From NCBI GenBank assembly GCA_947629215.1, contig CANRCU010000039.1, positions 1 through 12,007 on the forward strand: a DNA stretch of 12,007 nt, written 5' to 3'. How positions within the stretch are numbered: position 1 is the stretch's first letter; the number at the start of each line of letters is the position of its first letter. The notes under the pieces are model-generated. The model saw nothing but the letters and a program-made list of their open reading frames with translations, made no database searches and was not told where the DNA came from. The translations under genes were made by a program, and so were the position numbers. This DNA comes from an uncultured Clostridia bacterium. Its GTDB lineage: Bacteria > Bacillota > Clostridia > Lachnospirales > CAG-274. Positions 6,094-12,007 of the stretch are shown piece by piece.

Positions 6094-7710
6094 TTGAGTC
6101 AAATAAAAATAGACGGCCGTATGCTGCGCAGATTTATCATAAACGGAGCAAATAAGCTGGTCGGAAACAGAGAATATGTAAACTCGCTTAATGTCTTCCC
6201 CGTGCCCGACGGCGATACGGGTACAAATATGTCAATGACTGCGGTCGCAGCCGCAAAGGCGGTCGAAAATATAGAGTCGTCCGATTTTTCACAGGTGGCG
6301 CAGGCAGCGGCAAACGGCGCATTAAAGGGCGCAAGGGGCAATTCGGGCGTTATACTGTCACAGATATACCGCGGTATATACAAAGCCGCCGAAGGGAAAG
6401 CTGCCATAGATATAAACGGGCTTGCCGAATGCGCGATAGGCGCAAAAGAAACGGCATACAAAGCCGTTATGAAACCTAAAGAGGGTACTATACTTACAAT
6501 TGTAAGGGCGCTTGCGGAAAAAGCCGCCGATGCTGTTTTATCGGACGATGCCGAAATTGACGGGGTATTGTCCGAAATGATAGAATATGCATCGGAAATG
6601 CTTGAAAAAACCACTGATATGCTGCCTCAATTAAAACAAGCGGGTGTTGTGGACGCAGGCGGACGCGGTCTTTTATACATAATGGAGGGCGGTCTTGAAA
6701 GTATCGGCATAGAAAACGGCATCAGCGGTATCGAAAAGACCGAGTCAAAAGCCGTTACAACCGTTTCCGAAGCAAGCGGGGATATAAAATACGGCTACTG
6801 TACCGAATTTTTTGTGAGAGCCGAAAACAATGCGTCGGGCAATAAAGACGAACTTGTAAAATTTCTTGAAACCATAGGCGACAGCATAGTTGCGGTCACT
6901 GCGGATTTGCTCATAAAAGTACACGTGCATACCGATAACCCCGGTTTGGCGCTGGAACGCGCTTTGAAAATAGGCGCTCTTGAAAATATCAAAATAGAAA
7001 ATATGCGTTTGCAGCATACAGACCTTATCGGTATATCAAAGCCCGAAAAATACGGTTTTGTCGCTGTTGCGGCAGGGGACGGCATAGAAAAAATATTTAA
7101 GGACTTTGGCGTCGACAAGGTCGTAAAAGGCGGCAATACTATGAATCCGAGCACCGAAGAAATATTGAACGCCATAGAAAACGTCAATGCCGAAACGGTC
7201 TTTGTGCTGCCAAACAACAAAAATATAATAATGGCAGCCGAACAGGCGGCTGAATTGCGCGAAAGCAAGGATGTCAAAGTTATAAGCTCAACTTCCGTTC
7301 CGAAAGGGATAGGCGCTATGGTTGGCTATATAAAAGACAATACGCCCGAAGAGAACGAACGCTCAATGACTGAAAATATGGACGCAGTTACAGGCGGTCA
7401 GATAACTTTTGCCGTAAAAGATACGGTCATAGACAATACAAATATAAGCATGGGCGATTATTTATGTTTGTCGGAGGACAGATTGACGGCTGTGAGCAAA
7501 GACCTTGACGAAGCGCTTGATATAATAGCCGAAAAAATGCTTGCCGAAAATGAGGACAGCTCGTTTGTATGCCTTTATTACGGCGAGGGCGTAAGCGAGG
7601 AAAGCGCGCAAGCCGCAGCCGACAGGCTTTCCGATAAATATCCCGATGTTGAATTTGACTGTCAATACGGCGGGCAGCCGCTTTATTATTATCTTATCTC
7701 GGTGGAATAA
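6094..7710 (+). CDS. fakA: Fatty acid kinase FakA-like protein (DAK2/DhaL domain, YloV family)
   Basis: 538 residues, close to the family's usual 550. The family phosphorylates fatty acids held by FakB carriers, so that exogenous fatty acids can enter phospholipid synthesis in the cytoplasm. Residues 1 to about 200 form the DhaL-type ATP-binding domain. The metal-binding aspartates are in VPDGDTGTNM (Asp39, Asp41), followed by GARGNSGVILSQ (79-90) and GVVDAGGRGL (184-193). The middle holds YCTEFFVR (about 236-243) and KVHVHTDNPG (276-285), a motif typical of FakA. The C-terminal third is the DegV-like region of the YloV family. The start is TTG, fixed by AGGAGG (6080-6085) 8 nt upstream; no better ATG is near. 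It lies between gls24 and recG, 18 nt after the former and 1 nt before the latter, so the three are almost certainly co-transcribed. No FakB gene is in the window. Confidence 0.93.
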   Translation: MSQIKIDGRMLRRFIINGANKLVGNREYVNSLNVFPVPDGDTGTNMSMTAVAAAKAVENIESSDFSQVAQAAANGALKGARGNSGVILSQIYRGIYKAAEGKAAIDINGLAECAIGAKETAYKAVMKPKEGTILTIVRALAEKAADAVLSDDAEIDGVLSEMIEYASEMLEKTTDMLPQLKQAGVVDAGGRGLLYIMEGGLESIGIENGISGIEKTESKAVTTVSEASGDIKYGYCTEFFVRAENNASGNKDELVKFLETIGDSIVAVTADLLIKVHVHTDNPGLALERALKIGALENIKIENMRLQHTDLIGISKPEKYGFVAVAAGDGIEKIFKDFGVDKVVKGGNTMNPSTEEILNAIENVNAETVFVLPNNKNIIMAAEQAAELRESKDVKVISSTSVPKGIGAMVGYIKDNTPEENERSMTENMDAVTGGQITFAVKDTVIDNTNISMGDYLCLSEDRLTAVSKDLDEALDIIAEKMLAENEDSSFVCLYYGEGVSEESAQAAADRLSDKYPDVEFDCQYGGQPLYYYLISVE

Positions 7711-7711
7711 A

Positions 7712-9766
7712 ATGTTTTTGAATGATGATATAGACAAAATAAAAAATATCGGCGAACAACGGCAAAAAAAACTTAACGCTTTGGGCGTGTATACCGTTAA
7801 AGATATGATAGAATATTTTCCGCGCGATCACGAGGACAGGAGCGTTATAACGCCCATAGCCGAGATAACGCCCGACGCAAGTTTCGGCTTTATAGCAAGG
7901 CTTGCGGACAAGCCTTCGTTAACAATAAAAGGTAAGATACAGATAGTAAAGGCAAGGGTCGGCGACGGTACGGGTCAAATAGATGTTGTGTGGTTCAATC
8001 AACCCTATCTTAAAAACAGCCTTATCGTCGGGCGTACTTATTGGTTTTTCGGCAAGGCGACCGAAAAATACGGTATGCTGCAAGTTGCCTCACCCGAATG
8101 GGAGATTTATGACAAGAACAAAAAAAGCCTTTCAAACGGAAGGATAATACCCGTATATCCGCTCACAAAAGGGCTTACTCAAAAGGTGCTGAGGGGCATC
8201 ATAAGGCAGACGCTTGACGAAACTACCGAAGAAATAAACGAATTTTTACCCGATAATATAATTGAAGAATATGCTCTTTGCCCAAGGCGTTTTGCAATAG
8301 AAAACATACATTTTCCCGAAAGTGACGAAAGTTTTTTCAGGGCAAGGACAAGGCTTGTTTTTGAAGAACTGTTTTTGCTGCAAATGAAACTGCTGCAACT
8401 AAAAGGCATTATAAAAAGAAAAAAATGCCCGTTTGTGCTTGAAAAACTTGACCCAAGCCCCGTATTGGCGGAATTGGGTTTCAGCCTTACCAAAGCGCAG
8501 GCATCCGTGTTGGAGGATATAAAAAAGGATTTTTCGAGCGGAACCGTTATGAACAGGCTTGTTCAGGGCGATGTCGGCAGCGGAAAGACCGCTGTTGCCG
8601 TTGCGGCTGCTTATATGGTCATATCAAACGGCTGTCAGGCGGCGCTTATGGCGCCTACCGATGTACTTGCGACACAACATTATAACAGCATAAGCAAAGT
8701 ATTTGGCAGGCTCGGCATAAAGTGTACTCTGCTTAAAAGCGGTATGAAGAAAAGGGAGAAAGCCTCTGCATATGAGGATATAAGGCTTGGTCTGTCACAA
8801 ATGGTGATAGGTACTCATGCGCTTATACAAGAGGCTGTCGAATATAACGAACTGGCGCTTGTCATAACCGACGAGCAGCACCGTTTCGGCGTTGAACAGC
8901 GCAGACAGCTGGAACAAAAAGGCAAAACACCGCATGTTCTTGTTATGACCGCAACGCCTATACCGCGCACGCTTGGGCTGATACTCTATGGCGATCTCGA
9001 TATAAGCACAATAGACACTTTACCGCCCGGCAGGCAAAAAATAGACACTTTTGCCGTAGATACGGGCTATCATAAACGGCTTTACGCCTTTATGGAAAAA
9101 CTTATCGCAACAGGGCAGCAATGCTATGTCATCTGCCCTATGATAGAAGAAAATGAGAAAAACGACTTGAAAGCTACGCTGGAATATACGGAAACATTGA
9201 AAAAGGTATTTTCCGGCAGAAATGTAGCTTGCCTGCACGGTAAAATGAAGTCGGAAGAAAAACAGGATATAATGGAACGCTTTGCCTGCGGCGAAGTTGA
9301 TGTGCTGGTTTCCACAACGGTCATAGAAGTCGGGGTCAATGTTCCCAATGCAACGGTCATGGTTATAGAAAATGCCGAACGTTTCGGATTGTCGGCTTTG
9401 CACCAGCTGCGCGGACGTGTGGGCAGAGGCAGCGAAAAAAGCTATTGTATACTTGTAAGCGACAGCAAAAACAAACTGTCGAAAGAAAGGCTGAGTACAA
9501 TGTGCAAGACCGACAGCGGCTTTGAGATAAGTGAAAAAGACCTTAGATTAAGAGGACCGGGCGACTTTTTCGGCACACGTCAGCACGGTTTGCCCGAAAT
9601 GAAAATAGCAAATCTGTATAAAGATATACCCATATTAAAACAGGTGCAGCAGGCAGCCGTCAGGCTGTACAGAGAGGACAGTCTGCTTAATTTGCCCGAA
9701 AATAAGTCGCTTAACAGCGAATTATTGGGGATTTTCGATAAAAATAAAAAAAATTTGGCTTTGTAG
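7712..9766 (+). CDS. recG: ATP-dependent DNA helicase RecG
   Basis: 684 residues, normal for RecG, which remodels stalled replication forks and branch-migrates Holliday junctions. Domains in order: an N-terminal helical part; a wedge OB-fold (about 60-150, with GDGTGQIDVVWFNQPYL); helicase domain 1 with Walker A GDVGSGKT (286-293), MAPTDVLATQH (313-323), the DEQH box (387-390) and TATPIPRT (413-420); helicase domain 2 with STTVIEVGVNVPNA (534-547) and HQLRGRVGRG (564-573); then DLRLRGPGDFFGTRQHG (610-626), the RecG C-terminal signature. No key residue is missing. Start: the frame opens earlier, but ATG 7712 follows the fakA stop by one base and has GGTGG (7701-7705) as a weak ribosome binding site. 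Translation is probably coupled to fakA. Confidence 0.97.
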   Translation: MFLNDDIDKIKNIGEQRQKKLNALGVYTVKDMIEYFPRDHEDRSVITPIAEITPDASFGFIARLADKPSLTIKGKIQIVKARVGDGTGQIDVVWFNQPYLKNSLIVGRTYWFFGKATEKYGMLQVASPEWEIYDKNKKSLSNGRIIPVYPLTKGLTQKVLRGIIRQTLDETTEEINEFLPDNIIEEYALCPRRFAIENIHFPESDESFFRARTRLVFEELFLLQMKLLQLKGIIKRKKCPFVLEKLDPSPVLAELGFSLTKAQASVLEDIKKDFSSGTVMNRLVQGDVGSGKTAVAVAAAYMVISNGCQAALMAPTDVLATQHYNSISKVFGRLGIKCTLLKSGMKKREKASAYEDIRLGLSQMVIGTHALIQEAVEYNELALVITDEQHRFGVEQRRQLEQKGKTPHVLVMTATPIPRTLGLILYGDLDISTIDTLPPGRQKIDTFAVDTGYHKRLYAFMEKLIATGQQCYVICPMIEENEKNDLKATLEYTETLKKVFSGRNVACLHGKMKSEEKQDIMERFACGEVDVLVSTTVIEVGVNVPNATVMVIENAERFGLSALHQLRGRVGRGSEKSYCILVSDSKNKLSKERLSTMCKTDSGFEISEKDLRLRGPGDFFGTRQHGLPEMKIANLYKDIPILKQVQQAAVRLYREDSLLNLPENKSLNSELLGIFDKNKKNLAL

Positions 9767-9777
9767 TAAATTTAGTG

Positions 9778-9806
9778 TTTACTTATTGTAATATTTTATG
9801 TATAAT
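9778..9806 (+). promoter_or_regulatory. Promoter for rsmD-coaD
   Basis: TTTACT (9778-9783), a 17-bp spacer, then a perfect TATAAT (9801-9806), directly after the recG stop codon. The predicted start is near 9813. No terminator was seen after recG, so read-through from the upstream operon may also contribute. Confidence 0.65.
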
Positions 9807-9813
9807 AGAATGT

Positions 9814-9842
9814 AGTGTTGTGTCGGAATCGCCGACAGCACT
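9814..9842 (+). other. Stem-loop at the predicted 5' end of the rsmD mRNA
   Basis: TGTCGG (9821-9826) / CCGACA (9832-9837) around AATCG, extended by AGTG/CACT across a small internal loop. It begins at the predicted start of transcription and is followed by GTAAAAAC rather than a T-run. A 5' stabilising hairpin is therefore more likely than a terminator of recG. Confidence 0.45.
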
Positions 9843-9868
9843 GTAAAAACAAAGAGGGGTCGGTGTTT

Positions 9869-10468
9869 ATGCGTGTCATTTCCGGCTCGGCGCGAGGGCT
9901 TAAACTGAAAGCCCCCGATGGGCTGCATACGCGGCCGACTACCGATCGTATAAAAGAATCGCTGTTTAATATAATTGCAGCGGAATTGTATGATATATAT
10001 TTTCTGGATCTGTTTGGCGGCAGCGGCGCCATAGGCATAGAAGCCTTGTCAAGGGGCGCAAAAAAAGCATATATCGCCGATAACAACAGGCAGAGCATAC
10101 AGGTCATAAAAGAAAATTTAAAAAAAGCACGGTTCGACGACCGCGCTGTGGTGTTTGGCTGCGATTATGCACAGGCTCTTGAGCGTATAAAAAACGAGGG
10201 GGTCAGGTTTGATATTATATTTCTCGATCCGCCTTACGGCAAGGGTCTTGCGGCGGCAGCAATGCAAAAAATAGTCGGTTTGGGGCTTTTGGCGTCGGAC
10301 GGCTTTATAATAGCCGAACAGGCGGCAGAAGAACCCGATATAGTAGTCAAGGGTCTTGAAATATTCAGGGTCAAAGATTACAAAACAACAAAGATGACTT
10401 TTTTCAGATCAGATATACACGACAGGAGAGATCTTGATGAATATAGCGGTTTATCCGGGCAGCTTTGA
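9869..10468 (+). CDS. rsmD: 16S rRNA (guanine(966)-N(2))-methyltransferase RsmD
   Basis: 199 residues, slightly longer than most RsmD proteins (about 185). It uses S-adenosylmethionine to methylate G966 of 16S rRNA in the assembling small subunit. Visible signs: MRVISGSARGLKLKAP at the N-terminus; TRPTTDRIKESLFNI; SAM-binding DLFGGSGAIGIEALSRGA (47-64); and the catalytic DPPY at 120-123 within FDIIFLDPPYGKG. The ATG at 9869 has GAGGGG (9854-9859) 9 nt upstream; an earlier in-frame TTG-type opening at 9815 lies in the leader hairpin and is rejected. The last 32 bp overlap the start of coaD, which accounts for the extra C-terminal residues and implies translational coupling. The rsmD-coaD order is common in Firmicutes. 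Confidence 0.95.
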   Translation: MRVISGSARGLKLKAPDGLHTRPTTDRIKESLFNIIAAELYDIYFLDLFGGSGAIGIEALSRGAKKAYIADNNRQSIQVIKENLKKARFDDRAVVFGCDYAQALERIKNEGVRFDIIFLDPPYGKGLAAAAMQKIVGLGLLASDGFIIAEQAAEEPDIVVKGLEIFRVKDYKTTKMTFFRSDIHDRRDLDEYSGLSGQL

Positions 10469-10937
10469 TCCCACAACAAACGGTCACCTCGATGTTATAG
10501 AGCGTGCGGCGGGTATTGTGGACAAGCTCATAGTCGGGGTGCTGATAAACCCAAACAAGACCGGGCTGTTTACCATTGAGGAGAGGGTAGAACAGCTGAA
10601 GGCGTCTACCGAGCATTTGCCAAATGTGGAAGTGAGATCCTTTTCGGGGCTTTTGGTGGATTTTGCAAGGAGCATAAACGCGCGTATCGTTATAAGAGGC
10701 TTGCGCGCCGTTACCGATTTTGAGTACGAATTTCAGATGGCTCTTACCAACCGCACTCTTGCGGAAGAAATAGAAACATTGTTTATACCGACAAGCGCAC
10801 ATTATATGTATGTCAGCTCCAGCATGGTAAAGGAAGTGGCATCATTCGGTAAAAGTGTCGAAGGTATGGTACCCGAACTTGTGCAGAAACAAATGGCTGA
10901 AAAATTTTCGGGCATGGATCCTGTTACGGACAAATAA
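10437..10937 (+). CDS. coaD: Phosphopantetheine adenylyltransferase (CoaD)
   Basis: 166 residues, typical for CoaD, a hexameric cytoplasmic enzyme that joins 4'-phosphopantetheine and ATP to give dephospho-CoA and pyrophosphate, the penultimate step of coenzyme A synthesis. Motifs: YPGSFDPTTNGHLDVIERA, with the nucleotidyltransferase (T/H)xGH element as TNGH (14-17); VIRGLRAVTDFEYEFQMA (about 85-102); and VSSSMVKEVA (126-135), the ISSTxVRE-type element. Start: a TTG (10434) immediately precedes the ATG, and AGGAG (10424-10428) lies 8 nt from the ATG at 10437, so the ATG is chosen. It overlaps the end of rsmD by 32 bp in a different frame. A perfect palindrome AACGATCGTT lies right at and after its stop codon. 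Confidence 0.97.
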   Translation: MNIAVYPGSFDPTTNGHLDVIERAAGIVDKLIVGVLINPNKTGLFTIEERVEQLKASTEHLPNVEVRSFSGLLVDFARSINARIVIRGLRAVTDFEYEFQMALTNRTLAEEIETLFIPTSAHYMYVSSSMVKEVASFGKSVEGMVPELVQKQMAEKFSGMDPVTDK

Positions 10938-11007
10938 CGATCGTTTAACGACGGTCTTTCGGATAAGTAGTTAAAGTAAGCGATAATATTATTAGGAGGA
11001 ATTAAAA

Positions 11008-11532
11008 ATGATTTACACCTTATTAGACGAACTTGATGATATACTTGAGGAGAGTAAGGCTGTCCCGTTTTCAAACAAGGTGTCTGTTTCAAAGGAACAA
11101 ATATCGGAGCTTATCGAAGAGATCCGTCTGAACTTACCAAGCGTTATAAAACAGTCGCAAAGGGTCGCAGACAATGTTTCAAAAATAGTGAGTGAAGCAA
11201 AACAAAAAGGCGAGGACATCGTTAAAGAGGCAGAGGAAACAGCCGAAAGACTGGCGTCCGAGCATGAGATAACAAAGCGTGCCAAAGAACAGGCTGAAAC
11301 TATACTTGAAGATGCAAAGGCGACCGCAAGAGAGCTGAGAATAGGCGCTATCGAATATGCAGACGGTATTCTTGCCGATGCCGAGCAGACTTTGCGTGAC
11401 AGTCTTGAAGTTTATGTAAAACAGTCAAGCGGTGTCGAAGATTTTCTTGCCAAAGAATGTGATATACTTTATGAGAACAGAAAAGAACTCAGAAACCCGA
11501 ATAAGGGTGACAGTCAGATGAGCGATGAATGA
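11008..11532 (+). CDS. Coiled-coil protein of the coaD-linked family (often labelled ATPase or ATP synthase subunit-like)
   Basis: 174 residues, acidic, no signal peptide and no membrane segment. It opens with YTLLDELDDILEESKAVPFS and VSVSKEQISELIEEIRLNLP. A long alanine/glutamate/lysine-rich helical stretch follows (about residues 55-140, with QRVADNVSKIVSEAKQKG and ILADAEQTLRDSLEV) that should form a coiled coil like the stalk subunits of rotary ATPases. I see no Walker motif, so the common ATPase label is not supported by the sequence. As I recall, similar proteins follow coaD in many Clostridia; their role is not established. AGGAGGA (10994-11000) lies 7 nt before the ATG. It starts 70 bp after coaD with no clear promoter or terminator between, so co-transcription is plausible. 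Confidence 0.8.
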   Translation: MIYTLLDELDDILEESKAVPFSNKVSVSKEQISELIEEIRLNLPSVIKQSQRVADNVSKIVSEAKQKGEDIVKEAEETAERLASEHEITKRAKEQAETILEDAKATARELRIGAIEYADGILADAEQTLRDSLEVYVKQSSGVEDFLAKECDILYENRKELRNPNKGDSQMSDE

Positions 11533-11578
11533 TAATACAGGTTTTGCAAAAAACTTGTTTTATACGGTAATTTAAAAC

Positions 11579-11592
11579 GCCGTCGGCTTTTT
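11579..11592 (+). terminator. Weak candidate terminator after the coiled-coil gene
   Basis: GCC-GTC-GGC followed by TTTTT, with three A-T pairs possible outside one mismatch (AAA upstream). The stem is very short, so this may be partial or not functional. Confidence 0.3.
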
Positions 11593-11653
11593 ATGAGGAA
11601 AGTACATTTCGCCATAAGAAACTACCGAAAATTTTATAAATGCAGGGTGAATA

Positions 11654-11797
11654 TGTTATTATAGGAACAACTCATAGAATTGAAGGTTTTAACTTGAATT
11701 GTTCCTATTTTAATTTTTAAAAATTAAATAAAATGCACTTTGTTTTAGATATGCCATTTATCTTGGTAATTTTGAAGTGCAAAAACTGTCAAACATT
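11654..11797 (+). other. Structured intergenic stretch, possible small RNA
   Basis: No believable gene lies between 11533 and 12004. An extended -10-like TGTTATTAT (11654-11662) is followed by the inverted repeat ATAGGAACAA (11661-11670) / TTGTTCCTAT (11699-11708), then a perfect 20-bp A/T palindrome TTTAATTTTTAAAAATTAAA (11709-11728). Next comes TGCACTT (11734-11740) / AAGTGCA (11775-11781), enclosing AGATA/TATCT. A terminator follows at 11800-11837. Together this could be a transcript of about 170 nt, but the -35 is poor and the reading is tentative. Confidence 0.25.
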
Positions 11798-11799
11798 AA

Positions 11800-11837
11800 G
11801 CGTAGTTTCAAAAAGGAACTGCGCTCTTTGTTTTTTT
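11800..11837 (+). terminator. Intrinsic terminator
   Basis: GCGTAGTTTC (11800-11809) and GGAACTGCGC (11815-11824) pair over 10 bp with two G-U pairs around AAAAA. TCTTTG and seven T residues follow, up to 11837. It would end the coiled-coil gene's mRNA or a small RNA starting near 11668. Confidence 0.6.
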
Positions 11838-11888
11838 CAAGGAAATATACAAAGTAATTTATCGTTCAAAAAAAGACGGTTCTATAAT

Positions 11889-11927
11889 ATTTGGTGTGGT
11901 TACAGTAAACTACACCAAATTTTTTTT
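11889..11927 (+). terminator. Strong intrinsic terminator
   Basis: TTTGGTGTGGTT (11890-11901) and AACTACACCAAA (11908-11919) pair over 12 bp with one G-U pair around ACAGTA. Eight T residues (11920-11927) follow directly. It is the second terminator in 100 bp and insulates the gene starting at 12005. Confidence 0.8.
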
Positions 11928-11941
11928 AAAAAAAAGAACAC

Positions 11942-12004
11942 AAGCTTCACGATTTATGTCAAAATAATATTAAGCCAAAAAAAATATTTTGAGAGGTGAA
12001 GCTT
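11942..12004 (+). promoter_or_regulatory. Inverted repeat covering the ribosome binding site of the next gene
   Basis: AAGCTTCAC (11942-11950) and GTGAAGCTT (11996-12004) are exact reverse complements, 45 nt apart. The second arm overlaps the end of GAGAGGTG (11991-11998) and abuts the ATG at 12005. If both are in one transcript, pairing would hide the start site. Confidence 0.5.
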
Positions 12005-12007
12005 ATG
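12005..12007 (+). CDS. Start codon of a gene continuing past the window
   Basis: ATG at the last three bases, preceded by GAGAGGTG at 11991-11998, 6 nt upstream. Nothing of the product is visible. Confidence 0.45.

Noticed and set aside
7646..7711. Upstream in-frame start for recG
   Set aside because: It would overlap the end of fakA by 65 bp with no ribosome binding site, and the extra residues are not part of RecG proteins.
11883..11888. Perfect TATAAT
   Set aside because: No -35 at the proper spacing, and the transcript would begin inside the strong terminator stem at 11890.
11733..11999. 88-codon open frame in the right intergenic region
   Set aside because: No ribosome binding site, and it runs through two intrinsic terminators. 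Low-complexity K/F/I composition.

Overview
The window looks like chromosomal DNA from a low-to-moderate GC Gram-positive bacterium, most likely a member of the Clostridia. The evidence is strong AGGAGG-type ribosome binding sites, TTG/ATG starts, the gene order gls24-like / fakA-like / recG / rsmD / coaD / coaD-linked coiled-coil gene, and a secreted protein with copper-amine-oxidase N-terminal (stalk) repeats. I cannot assign a genus from the sequence alone.

Layout. 1-1124 (minus) is a class I/II PLP aminotransferase cut by the window edge, with a good promoter at 1273-1301. About 1300-1592 is intergenic and holds a possible decayed small ORF. 1593-3692 is a 2.1-kb, very AT-rich, non-coding block. 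It is built from about 55 copies of a 9-bp motif ACTAWTAGT, mostly paired into about 25 consecutive hairpins, and interleaved with two kinds of longer repeated island, one of which recurs in tandem units of about 290-360 bp. 3736-3803 holds two strong stacked hairpins. 3848-5284 (minus) encodes a secreted stalk-domain protein with an unrecognised C-terminal region. 5285-5715 is a divergent control region with two overlapping, oppositely directed promoters. 5716-9766 (plus) is a tight gls24-fakA-recG operon. A new promoter at 9778-9806 leads into rsmD-coaD (overlapping genes), followed by a coiled-coil gene. 11533-12004 is a structured intergenic region with candidate terminators and an inverted repeat over the ribosome binding site of a gene starting at 12005.

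How the genes relate. The right half is conserved housekeeping: envelope-associated Asp23/Gls24 protein, fatty-acid kinase for exogenous fatty acid use, branch-migration helicase, 16S rRNA methyltransferase, and coenzyme A synthesis. The left half is accessory: aminotransferase, repeat array and secreted protein, all read or bordered on the minus strand.

The candidate for something undescribed is the palindrome array at 1593-3692. Hand pairing of the hairpin arms shows that one arm position is always A-U, G.U or C-G when read as plus-strand RNA (12 U-A, 11 U.G, 2 C-G, no C.A in 25 pairs). This suggests that the plus-strand single-stranded form, RNA or ssDNA, is what is folded and conserved. 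I found no convincing plus-strand promoter for it, and its function is unknown.
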